From: Chrysaora quinquecirrha
Lineage: Eukaryota > Cnidaria > Scyphozoa > Semaeostomeae > Pelagiidae
Reading direction: 5' to 3'
Assembly (NCBI GenBank): GCA_014526335.1
Contig: JACTAT010000021.1
Coordinates: 2,368,195 to 2,432,194, forward strand
Length of the DNA stretch: 64,000 bases
Position 1 is the stretch's first letter. Each line of letters starts with the position of its first letter. Shown here piece after piece: positions 47,601 through 59,200 of the stretch. A model generated the notes under the pieces. It made no database searches and was not told the DNA's origin. It saw nothing but the letters and a program-made list of their open reading frames with translations. The position numbers and the translations under genes were made by a program.

Positions 47601-48147
47601 GGCGTGTTCCTTCTTCTTAACCTCCAAAACCTTCCGAATTTTGAAAGCAGAATGCTTCCAACAAAAGAATTGGTTAAGATGAACACGCCCTTAGTGTGTT
47701 GTGTTGAATTTCACCTAAATCTGAACGATCATAGACAACATACCCATTTCAAGTAGAATTGGCACCTCAAAATTGCGGATGGACGCCCCCGTATAGCCCT
47801 ATATAAGGTGCCTGAGTAAACCCCCTGGAGCTAGTGTGCTACAACCTAAGGATACACTATTGACAACATTTGATATTACTAAATAAATAAATAAACAGTT
47901 ATTAGACAAATAACCACTCATAATGATATTTCAGCTAAATGAAGTTGAACGTGAAAATGAAGACTTGAAAATGGACCTCAATCATTTCCAAACGCAAACA
48001 GCTCAACTTGAATCGAAAGTCAAACTACAGAAAAGCATGGATACCATAAAATGGGAAGAATTTGAGAGGATGGCAGACAGTCTTAAAGAATTCTCAAGAA
48101 ATATGTCGCCGATGAAAGAATCGAAAACTCTAGATTTTGCTATTTGA
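41607..48147 (+). CDS. coiled-coil protein, 3' seven exons
   Basis: Exons at 41607-41762, 44772-44849, 45423-45506, 46021-46179, 46735-46765, 47317-47453 and 47935-48147 join in consistent phase and end at TGA (48145-48147), giving about 285 residues. Nearly the whole product is heptad-rich and charged (for example EEIKHLKYECRQKEIAAEQ, NAALASQTLELQKQL, KVKYLDREVEHLKDQLRIER, VAELEHLNLNQNEENVKLRR), so a long parallel coiled coil is expected, followed by a short tail WEEFERMADSLKEFSRNMSP. I do not recognise the family; a centrosomal, ciliary or cytoskeletal scaffold is only a guess from the coiled coil. The N-terminal part should lie upstream but was not found. The first intron (3 kb) holds the 30-bp satellite. 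Confidence 0.85.
41926..44552. repeat. 30-bp satellite inside a short inverted-repeat element
   Basis: About 80 tandem copies of a 27-31 bp unit, typically TATCCTCAAATTATCCCCCT followed by TCGAATTAGC; variants differ mainly in C-run length and in TCGAA/TCAGA/TCGTA. The left edge reads TACCGTAAATCCTCAAATTA and the right edge, read on the minus strand, TATCGCAAATCCTCGGATAA, both followed by CCCCC: the same termini as the 53112-53178 element. The repeat unit is therefore a variant of the element's own subterminal sequence. It fills intron 1 of the coiled-coil gene part seen here. Confidence 0.9.
45738..45812. mobile_element. Family B element, minimal 75-bp form
   Basis: CTATGGCTAAACTGGGAAAC faces CATGTCTCTTAGCTTAGC with little interior. 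Confidence 0.6.
46838..47227. mobile_element. Family A palindromic element
   Basis: Left CCCTGGCCAAACAATCAAAC, right ATGTTTGTTCGTTCGGCCAG, in an intron of the coiled-coil gene. Confidence 0.65.
47520..47800. mobile_element. Nested foldback element
   Basis: Outer pair AATACGGGGGGTCCATACGC / GGATGGACGCCCCCGTAT; inner pair CTAAGGGCGTGTTCCTTCTT / GATGAACACGCCCTTAG at 47597-47697. Confidence 0.7.
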
Positions 48148-49323
48148 CAATTTAGGTTTTTATATGGACGCATAAAGCATTTTACCTGCTCAAGATATTA
48201 TAGTTCAAAGATATTATTGTAATTGATAAATAACTTTAAAATGATTATTGTAGTTAAGAATGGTTTTAGATACCTTTTTAGTTTATGTATTACGATTTTG
48301 ATTTCACAAAGTTTAGTTGCATTTTTATTAATATGTTAAATTTTAAGATGAGCAAATTTATTTATGATCCAAATCCGACATACCGATCCATTGTCTCTCC
48401 CACTTTTCTGTTTTTCTTTAAACGGGTCGATTCAGCACCTTTAGTTGTCATCTCACATATGGCCTAGGCATCCAAAGGCATTCCTTTTCGAAATTTGAAA
48501 AATACAGTGAATTAACTTGATAAAAGAGGGGAAAAAGTTTAAATATAATAGACTTAAAGTTAAAAAACTTATCAAACCTTTTAGAAAGTCGCGAAGGCTT
48601 TCTTTCAATGCACCAAAACAGCATTTCAACTGCATTTCACAGCTCCTGGCACAGCTCCAAGGGCTGGTTCAATCCAGGCATTGTCGCCAGCACATTGCCA
48701 TGTGCGCAGTATGTGCATTGCCATGCGCGCAGTACCTACGCCAAGTGCAAGCCAAATGTAAATTGAGTTGAGTTATTGGAAATTTCTAACCATTAGAAAC
48801 CCAGTGCAATTGGGGGCAAAAATATAAAAAACATCTTTGCTGCAAGCAAAGCTAGCTTTGCTCAAAGAAAGTATGCAAGCAAAAAGGGTAGAAACAGATA
48901 ATTAACACAGACAAGAACTATAATAAACACCATGCAAAATTCTATTATAAAAAACCATAAAAATGTTAATTTACAAACAACCAGTATATTAAAGATACAA
49001 ACCATTAAGTATAAAACTTTTAGTGTGAAAATACGACAAATTTAAGAAGCATAATATAATATCATAACTATGATATACGACAAAAGTTCACAAAGAACCA
49101 TACATGAAAACAAAAATTGTCTAACATTGTCTAATAACTTTCACTTAAATAAAATTTCTTAAATTCTATTGAAAACCAATTCTAATATAATACAAAAATA
49201 CTGAAAATTTTAATATTACATTTCTATAATAATGACGAAAATTTAGGAATTTAAATTACTGCTTATAAACGGTACAAAATATTGAGAAATATTACGAAAG
49301 CAAGCAAAATGACTTCACAAAAA

Positions 49324-49329
49324 TTTATT
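49324..49329 (-). promoter_or_regulatory. Candidate poly(A) signal of the ADAMTS-like gene
   Basis: AATAAA on the minus strand about 810 bp after the stop codon. It is the first perfect hexamer I noticed downstream; position only, no transcript support. Confidence 0.25.
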
Positions 49330-49379
49330 TTTCCTTTCCCTGCAAACTACTAGAATTTTGTCAAGAATGCTTTCTGTTT

Positions 49380-49830
49380 GGGTGGTATGACCATTTTACT
49401 GTATGACCATTTTACTGCAAGACCAGTGAAAACAAAACTGACAGAATTTTCAAGCGTTCCTTTTGCGAGCTTTATCGTTGCTTTAGAGATTAACATGGAA
49501 ATGTAACCGTACGACCGTTATTATATGACCATTTGACCGCAATACCACATTAATGTACGACCAGAGAAGTCAAAATTGACATTTTTAGGACCTTCATCAT
49601 TGTTTATGAAACAAACATGACCGTATGACCAAATGACCGTTACTCTTTTACAAGTTGACAGGAAGACCGTCAGATTTCATAACCAGTTAATTCAAAACCG
49701 TCATATTATTAAACGTTTCCTTCTAAGATCTTTATCATTATTCTCGAGTATATAATTATAGTTTAAAGCATGACTGTATGACGGTAGGACAGCTACTACA
49801 TGACCGCATGCCCATATAACCGTATGTCGC
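49380..49830. repeat. Degenerate TATGACCGT repeat
   Basis: Scattered units of ATGACCATTTTACTG and CGTATGACC with three longer blocks of about 120-160 bp that repeat the same order. Confidence 0.55.
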
Positions 49831-50138
49831 ATAGAACATAATTCATCGGCTACACTACATAATCTAAGTGTTATAAAAACCGAAAAATAATTAATCTCTT
49901 ACCATGAAATTCACAAACAGATATACCCTTCTTCAAGAAAGTTTACTTTTTCTCAATCAATATTAGGGCAAAATTTTTGTTTGGTCCATAGGACACGTCT
50001 TCTACGCTCTGTGGCCCATTTCGTCTACGAATTTCCAATATCTGTGAAAATTTCTCAGTTTTTCCGCTTATGCTCTAATGTTTGTGAAGTGTTTGCGTTG
50101 ATCAGTGAGTGATGTTGTGGATAAATCACGTGTCTAAT

Positions 50139-50260
50139 TCAATTACGAAGTTCCTGGACATTTCTGCAACTGAAACAGCACTGTTCTTTCGACCATTCTG
50201 TCCGGCAGTAACCAAGACTTTTCACCATCGTACAGTATGACTGATTGTCAACACAAAGAT
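50139..50260 (-). CDS. PLAC domain, terminal exon
   Basis: Last coding exon, ending at TGA (50139-50141). It encodes DLCVDNQSYCTMVKSLGYC, then a Cys-Cys-x-Ser-Cys end (EQCCFSC), the six-cysteine PLAC (protease and lacunin) pattern found at the C-terminus of papilin, lacunin, several ADAMTS and ADAMTS-like proteins. Phase joins the previous exon exactly (CEK|D). It is too short for automatic gene finders and defines both the gene's 3' end and its family. Confidence 0.88.
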
Positions 50261-53200
50261 CTTGAAAGCAAACATTTTTCAGAAAATTAATAGAGAATCA
50301 ATTGAGGTATGGAATTGTAGATTATAGGCAGGTTCCCACGATATCGTAAGAGCTGGCACGGGGGGTTCTTGGCCAAATTTTGAGTAGGAGTGTGCCGCTA
50401 ACTTATTCAAAATGGTAACGTTGACTAAATTAATCTTTCCGAGAAACTTTTTCTCTTGGCTAGACTAATACGCGTGAAATTGTTGGCCCTTAGTCGGAAA
50501 ATTCAATTTTCGACTTGTTTCTTTTCCTCGTTTCTTCAAAAAATGGGTATGATGAAATTTTCACTTCCAAGGTTACAAAAACTGAAAACATGACAGTTCT
50601 CCATATCAATATTACAAAATTTGGTAGAAATGACAGACATGACAGACCAAGGAACGGAGGATCATTGAACATCGCAGACAAGCAGCATATGCAAACACTT
50701 TGTCGGCGATGACCGTAAAGACGGTCGCTGACTGTCTGTGATCAGATTGCGACCGATCGCAAACATAAAATCGTAAGTATGAATAGCCTGAAATTACGGG
50801 TAAACGAGTTGCCAACATACCTTTTTCACAAGGTTTTCGATTACATGCTTCATACTTCCTTGGTTTTCTTGGCAATATATGACCACAATCTGTATCTTTA
50901 GCTGCATCAGCGCCATTTTTAAACATGCACTTTACAGTTCGTTTTCTCAGGCCCTTATTTCCACACTTTGCAGAGCACTAAAACAGAAATATTGTTTGGT
51001 TTAGAAGGGCAAATAGAACCTAAAAAAGATTGATGTACCGCTGTTAAAAGTCGCTCTCTGGGCAAAATTCAGTGAAAATTCAGAAATCTATTCTTTTGCA
51101 ATAATATCTTGAAGCAAATTTTCAGGACATTTTTTGTTTAAGCAGAAGTTATCTCAGGCAGAAGTTATCTGATCTTATTAAAATAACCCTCTTCTACCCC
51201 TACTGTTGCCCCCCTTCAAGAAGGATGTTGTGTCTGCAGCAATTACAACGAAGTCATTTGGTGCTGCGTTCTAAATCTAAAGTTTCTAACGCTTGATGTA
51301 AAGGTCTGGCTAAACTAGGAGACATTTCGCGTGCAACATTGTCGCGCGTGACATTGATAACCCCTCGATGTCTCCCAGTTTGGCCACCTCGGCAACTTTG
51401 AAGAGCGAAAAAAATTTATAGCGATAGATATGCGAAAGTATGAAAGTATGTGTCTGAGAGAAAACAAAAACATTTCTAAATTCCGCGTTTCGGGGACATG
51501 TTGCTGGCTTGTCACTCGCATGTTATGGTCTAGCTACCCTCCGAGACACGCCAGACAAAATGTCGTGCGCGATATGCCCTTCTACTTTAGCCAGACGTTA
51601 CTAGTTTAGCCAGACGTTAATGAGCGGGATATATTGTCCTATCCTTACATCCCATCCGAGCGTTTTCAGCCGGTCAGGTTTTGGCCCTAACCATTAAAGG
51701 TAATAAAGGTTCGATACATACCTCTCCCCAAGGTCCGATTCCCCAAGAAGTTCCACATCTCTTAGTTCGACATTCTCGTATTTCTGCAGGGCGTTTCGAT
51801 GGATCACATTTGTCTAAAGAAACAGCTTTATTTCCATAAGACAAGCACTTGTTTTCAATGATATTCAAAGCTCTGAATGCACCAATACATTTTCCTTTGC
51901 AATCGTCTACTCCAGTTGAAATCCAGACACCGGTATCTAAAATCAACATAATCAGATAATTACAAAGTCGTAAAAGATTTACAACATATGGAATTATAAA
52001 TTATTTTTAATTTTATTATTTTATTATTTTATTTTATTTTTAATTATTTATGCACGGTAGCCCTGTCAATCCATCAGGATTGCTTTTAAGGGGGCCGTGC
52101 TACATGCTAATTACAATTTATTATCTTAAGAAATACGTGCTATTAACAACAATGAAACGTTAATTTTAAATACCAAGTTTACTTTTTAGGGTTTTCTTAA
52201 AAGTGGCAAGGGATGGGGCCTACTTTACTTGAATGTTAAGGTTATTCCATAGCTTAGATCCCCTAAAAGATACAGCCTTTTGCCCATTAAAGGTGATCAC
52301 AAACTAAACATAAATTGACGCAGCTATACTAGAAAGCTTAAGGGTGCGTTCTTTTGGAGCGAAGCAAGTGTGATTCAAAAAAAAATATTCTAATTTCAAA
52401 AAAATTGTACGTTGCTCATTCAGATTAGAGAAGAAAAACTACACAGTCGAAACATAACAATGCGACCAATTAAGCAAAACAAAAGCTAAGTCGAATCTAG
52501 CGCAAGTTAGCGTATGTGTTTGCACCATAAGTGGATGGGTTTGTAAAATCTGGGCCACTTATCCTGGTCCGTCCATAAGTTATGTAGCCCGCCCTCCCCC
52601 CCCCCCCTCCAAAGGAGTTGCTTGGAAGTTTGAAGACTAGCTAACGAACGATTCGCCATACAAAGAAACAGATAAAGAACTTAAAAATGGAATTAAGGAA
52701 ACATATAAAATTGCTTACATGGGGGTACTGGGGGGTCATGTATATGCAGTACCAATTTAGCATCGGATTTTCCAGCTTCGTTGAAACTTTTACATCTGAT
52801 CTCAAATTCACTTGTTTGAACTTTTTTAATTGTTAGAACTGATTCAACTCTACTGACTAATTTTTCACCAGAGTTGATGATTTCTTGTTTAACTGTCCAG
52901 AAAGTTTGGTCCGTTTTTTCCAGCAAAGGGTGCATATTCTTTTGCCATTCAATTTTGGTGATGGATAACCTTCCGCGATGCAGACCACTTTAATTTCTTC
53001 GTCTAGTAGAAAAATATTATTTACAAATTTCAATATTCATTAGAAATTCATTTTTAAAATTTTGCGTTATACACCGTACTGGTTCTGAAAGTGTTTTCAT
53101 TAGTTGAACGGTGGATTATACGAAAAAAACAAATTAGGCCTATTCGAGGGGGGCTTATTCGAGAATTTACGGTACTACTTGTCAAGGACTATTATTGTGA

Positions 53201-56200
53201 CCGGCCAAATGGTCAAGCATACCCAAGCATTGCTTCACAACCATATTTGAAATGTTTGACAAACAATGTTTGATCGTTTGGCAAGACAAATAGAACTTTC
53301 ACTAACCTTCTATAGCATGTAAAGCCATTTCTCTGTCTGCTCGAAGTACAGCATCAATGCCAGTTCTCATTGCATTCAGGTCATGCATTGATGGGCTAAT
53401 CATGACTGCTGGTTCTGTAAAAAAAAAATACAGACAATTTGTTTACGCACTTCGATGTGACTTAACTTAATTGAAATTCATAAATATCTGAACGACAATC
53501 AGCGGGCAAAAAGTCATGGCTTTCACTTCTTAATCAATCTAATAGACCGGTCAGTCCTTTATTACGATGGGTCGCTCTCTAATGCCCATCATATCAAGTT
53601 TTAAACCGTAGCTTCACGTGGACGCTTTGCTTGACATGGCGAAGGGACATGATAAAAAACTGTCGCCGCGACCGTAAAAACTAAGATGACGTCGCACGCG
53701 TAACCAGGAATAGATTTTCGAACGATATGTTCTTCGACCTAAGGAAACAATGGTCGCAAACCTTGATTTGGTTTAACTTTTCACAACTCGCTTGTCGCAA
53801 AGTCGCAAACACATGGCATTGTTTTCGCGCGTTTTCTGAATATTTTCGAGAATCCATTCTTCTTTCTGCGCTAGTTGATTATGGCAGCACCTTTGTCGCG
53901 CAAGTATTCGCGCATGTATTTACCTCAGGATTTCTTAAAACAGGATATTTTCAGGTGTGTCGCGTCGCCAGAACAGGTGAAAATCGCACGTGAAGCCGCA
54001 ACACTTTGCCTTACTGGTCGGTGCTCTGAGCTCTGAGCATCAAGCAATCCAATTCAATTAATCTATGTTAATGGTTGCTGCAGCATTTTTGCTACGAGTG
54101 GCATAAGACAACAGCAAAGAAGAGGCTGATAAAAGGGCTACAATGTGATCAAACAATAAAACAATCGTTTCTTACCAATAACAATGACTTCTGTGGTTGC
54201 TTTGTCTTGTCCAATTTCATTCTGAGCAATGCAAGTGTAATTGCCAGCATCTTTTGATGAGACGTCTTTTAATAGCAGTACACGGCTACTTTCAGCCTTG
54301 AATCAAACGAAAACATAAAATCCATTAGAAAAACTTTATCATCGTTAAAATTCTTCATTCAATAAATGTTTCAAAATGAAAAGCATATGAGAAGCCTTCA
54401 TTTCTTTAGACTTATTAACCTGAGTCCCAGTTATCGCTCACGAAACAGAGGCTAACACTGGAATGAGGTCGGTCAAATGAAACTTGTAATTTGTAATTGT
54501 AATTTGTAATTTGAGCGTCAAGCAGTTCAGTTCAATAACCATAACTACGATGCTAATAAGCCTATCAATTCTTACCAGTAAGCTGAAGTCGATTTCTCCG
54601 CCATTTTTCGTCCAAGAAATATCTGGCCGAGGGCTTCCGATGACGTCACAGACTACCATGACAACAGAGTGTTGTCTGACTCCTATTGATTGACCCATTT
54701 CAGCTTTGAGAGTCGAAGGTAGTATTCGCATGATTCGATCATTGGATTTTCGTATTTTTGGTTTTTCTGAAAGTAAGAGTTATTTTTGAGTTATACATAA
54801 CTTCAATGTTGCAACAAACAGCGGTAATATCATAGAGCACACTCAAAAGCTTTTTTCGTCTGACACAACAGACCGAAACAATAAACTAAGGCAGAATTTA
54901 TACCCCGATGCGGTGTGCCCTTCGATGTTTCTGCAGTTCATCGCAATTTCAAAAAAAAATCTTGTTACGGTACATCAGTGAAAAGTATGCTTATGGTTAG
55001 AAACTGGCAAAACTTCAGTTATAAGACGTTATGTTGTCATGTTTTCATAAGAGATGTGAAACATTTTAATGTGTAAGAGGTGTACAAAATTAAATGCATA
55101 CTAGGCTGTGTAAACTAAGCATTCATATTTGATCAACAAAGTTGATGCTGTTTTTGAAAGAGGGACTTTTCGCTTTAAATTCTCAGCAATCAAAGAAGAA
55201 AGAACGTGATCGTGCGTGCATGTGATGTCTGCTCAAATTTTCTAACGGTTCAAACGGTTTTAACGGTTAAAGTTTTGGTGGGAAAACGCTCGAAGCATCC
55301 CTCTCACATGTGGATTGCAAATTACTACTCTTCACATTAACGAACTCTATTCATATTGATAACAGACTCTCCAAGTTATACAACCAAAGGAAGATTAAAG
55401 CTTGAACTCAACAGAGTCTTGAGGCCAATTGCACTGAGTTTTGATTCCAATGCCTATGCAGCAAGCGATGTCAGAACGGCAGGGATGAGACGCTTTACTA
55501 TAAGCGACAAAAAGCAATATAAAAAGGCATTATGAAAGTCTTCATACCTCCGATTATAACTTTAACCGTTGCCATATTCTTTCCAGCGAGATTTTCTGCG
55601 ATGCAACGATAATTACCAGCATCTTTCTCAACAACATTTAGAATTGACAACTCATCGCCTTCTGCGAAATACTTCCGCCCATCAATGTGAATGCTTTCTC
55701 CTTCTTTGAACCATTGGATTCTTGGAAGTGGATTTCCTTGAACTGAGCATGTGATTGTGATGTTTTGATTCTTTGAGACGATGATTCTTTGTACTACACC
55801 AATGGCTGGTGCTTTTGCTCTTCTCATTGCGTTGAATCTCGATGAGGAAACTTGAGCAGACGGAGGCTCTGTGGAAGAATGACCTGAGTTTCAACAATAA
55901 ACAATAAAAGAAACAGCACAGTAACTAACGACTCTAAATCGATCTGGTTTAATTCTTACATTAGGTGGTCTGTATTTAACGGGTTCTGTTGTTGATGGGA
56001 TCTCAAGCAGATGCAACTGGCATATACAATGCCTAAGACCCTGGCCAAACGATCTAGCATTGTTGGTCAAACATCTTCGATTTTCTTGTTTAAGAAATCG
56101 TTTGGCCACATCACAAAACATGGCTCATCAAACACAGCTCATCAAGCAAATCTAAAATGTTGACCTACAATGTTTGATCGTTTGACAATGGCATAAGTGT

Positions 56201-59200
56201 GCAAAAGTTTATAGTTTAACATGGAAATTGTTGTTTTTTTGTGCACTTTTTAGGGTTGTTCGACATCGCGGTTCTCTATATAGAATCACTTATATAGGAA
56301 GATAGATTAATTGAGATAAACAGCGGAAATATCTCTGAACAAACTTAAAAGCTTTGTCGTCAGAAACAGATCGAACAATAAACTGAGGCGGAATTTATAC
56401 CCAGATGCGGATCGAAATGCACCAACCAGAAAGGGAAGCTAGATTGTTATTGTGTTTTGAACACCAATCAGCTCAAGGGATACAGCAAGATGACCAATAG
56501 AAATTAGTTGAAGAGTCCAAATGAGTAAAGAGAACTCTTCCTGTCTACACAGAACAAGAATCACTTATATAGGAATTCTAGAATGAATTATATTCAGCAT
56601 GCAAGCCTATTTCACTTGCTTGGTGACATGTCAATAAAAACTTGATGTAAAATGAAAAAACCGCCATACCAGCAACTTCAATTTTCAATGACTTCTCATC
56701 TTTTCCAGCTTTGTTTTCTGCCATGCAAACGTAAGTTCCCGCATCGCTTGATTCCACATTTTTTATCTGCAAATCACCTTCAGGAGTCAAGGTAACACGG
56801 GGGTCGATGTTGAAGAACGCATCTATTCGTCTCCATTTGATTTTCGGTGTTGGCGTACCACGAGCTGGACAGCTAACGATTAACTGAACCCCTGAAGGAC
56901 AGTAACAGACCCGCCGATTGAAGCATGAATGACCCTTGACGATGGTTCGATCGCTGTTTTGTTCTTTGTTTCGCCAATAATCGTTGGTGGATCTGTAAAA
57001 TAGAGTAATATTTAGAATATTTAGAGGTTTATATTAAGACAGATATTGTTATTTTCAGTCAGAAATCGCTAGCTGATTAACTAAGCAACGATATACCTAT
57101 GTAGAGCATTGTTTAATATTGGAAAAAACAGAAAGGCTATTGCTGGTCGCTTTTTCACTGGATCGCTTCGACGCTCAACTAGCCTGATAAACAGACAGTA
57201 GTTATCAGACTAACAACCAACATGCTGGGTAATAAACAGTCCTTGATAGCCCCCTTTCTAATATAAAACCTCCTCTTTACTTAGCCCTAATTTTGCCCCC
57301 ATCTTATATTAAGCCCCCTCTGCACTAAATTCTCATTTAAGCCCCTTTTCTAATATAAAGCTCCCTCTGTACTTAGCCCCCATTCAGCCCTCCACCTCAC
57401 ATTAAGCCCCCATTGCGCTAAAGCCTCATTTAAGCCTCATTTCTAATATAAAACCCCTCTGTATTTTTATCCCTCATTTAGCCTCTCCATCTTGTATTAA
57501 GCCCCATCTTCACTAAAGCCTCTTTTAAGCCCCTTTTATAATATAAAACCCCCTCTGTACTTAGCCCCCATTCAGCCCCCATCTTGTATCATGCCCCCTC
57601 TGCACTAAAGTCTCATTTAAGCCCCTTTCTAATAAGCCCCCTCTGTACAAAGGCCTAAATTTCTTAAAATCTCCAAAGTCGATTAAACCGCCTTAGGAGG
57701 CTTAAAACAGCTTCAGTGTAGTTGTAGCTATTATTGTCAAAATTCACAAAAAAACCTCACCTACAACAGCGATCTTGGAAGTAGCTTTATCAATTCCAAA
57801 TTTATTCCTTGCAATACACGTGAAAGTGCCATCATCTGATGGAGCAACAGATGGGATATCTAACAGTCCTTTGATGACTGATAAATAAGGAGAACCAGGC
57901 TCAAGGAGGATGCCATTTTTATACCAACTTATGTGTGGTGCAGGAATGCCTCGTGAGAAGCACTGCAGGACAACCTCAGCTGATGTCGATACGATAGCTT
58001 TGCCTCCAATTGGTACGGTCACTGAGTCTTGTTTGATTGCGGAGATGATCGTGTTTTTATTTGATGATGACTGAATAGCTGGTACCATGCCTAGAAAATA
58101 TTTTCATGTCTCATTACACTTCCTTCATAGGAATCTTAAGCCAGACGTATGTCGACATTGCGCACAGTCAGAACTAGTTGCCGACGGCTTATCAAGGAGG
58201 ATTTACATCTCTCCACTAAGACCTCCTTCTATTAAGCCCCCTCTCTCTCTCTTTTAAGAATAACACTTTATTAAGCCACCCATTTTAGCTCAGCTACCCG
58301 CTCTCTATTAGACCGTTGTCTCTCTGCTTGGCTTCCTTATTCCTAATTGGTAACGGAAGTATACTAGCACCACTGTAAATAATTGTAACAATTGGCGTTA
58401 AGAAGCCGTGTGACTGTTCTTCTCGAAACATGCATAGCGTCCGCTCCAAAGACCCCCTTCACACGTCAGTTATGGTTTGGTACCAGGTTAACTTTTCATA
58501 TACCCAATTTTGCCCCCATGCATTAGATACCCATATTTTGCCTATCAAAGACATGCAGTAGTTTCTAAACAGAGAGACAGTCTCTGTACACGCTGGGAAT
58601 AACTTGGGCAATTTGAATCTATAGTCACCACAACAGAAGCATTACTGTTCGGTGTATCAGTTCAGTGTCATGTATCGTCACAAACGTAATAGAAAATGTT
58701 CTTAATAACTGTTTCGAAGTTCGCTTGAAGGATCTAGCTCAATAGCCAGGGTATGTAAAGCTAATCAGTATCAACAACAATTACGCTAGTTAATTTCATA
58801 TCTAACTTACCAACATAAATAAACGTCGATGCTTCATCTTTGCCAAGAACATTTTCAGCACGACATGTGTATTTTCCGGAATGCTTCAACTTCAATTTAT
58901 TCAAAGTATACGAAGCAGTTCCACTGTCGGCAGCTAGCTTAGTCTCAGTCAGTAGATTACCATTGAAGAACCACGAGACTTTCGGGCTGGGTGTTCCACT
59001 GACTGGACATGTGATTGTCACAACTGTTCGACTTGGGGCATCCAAACGTCCACCTATTACTACTGATACTTCGTTGTTCCCCATGTAAGTTGTCACATTT
59101 TCTTTTACCATTGTAATTACAGGTTTCAATGATTCTGTCAAAATGAACAATAACAATAACAATGGACAATGAAGATTAACAATTACAATTAACAATGGTT

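Larger units (their letters stand above)
48148..50138. other. Tail-to-tail intergenic region
   Basis: Holds the 3' ends of the coiled-coil gene (plus) and the ADAMTS-like gene (minus). Mostly AT-rich unique sequence. 48620-48760 has a GC-richer patch with repeats of CATTGCCATGYGCGCAGTA; 49380-49830 has degenerate tandem TATGACCGTATGACCAT words. No coding exon seen. Confidence 0.6.

Noticed and set aside
50490..50712. Open frames between TSP1-2 and PLAC exons as additional domain
   Set aside because: No cysteine pattern, and exon phases join the TSP1 exon directly to the PLAC exon.
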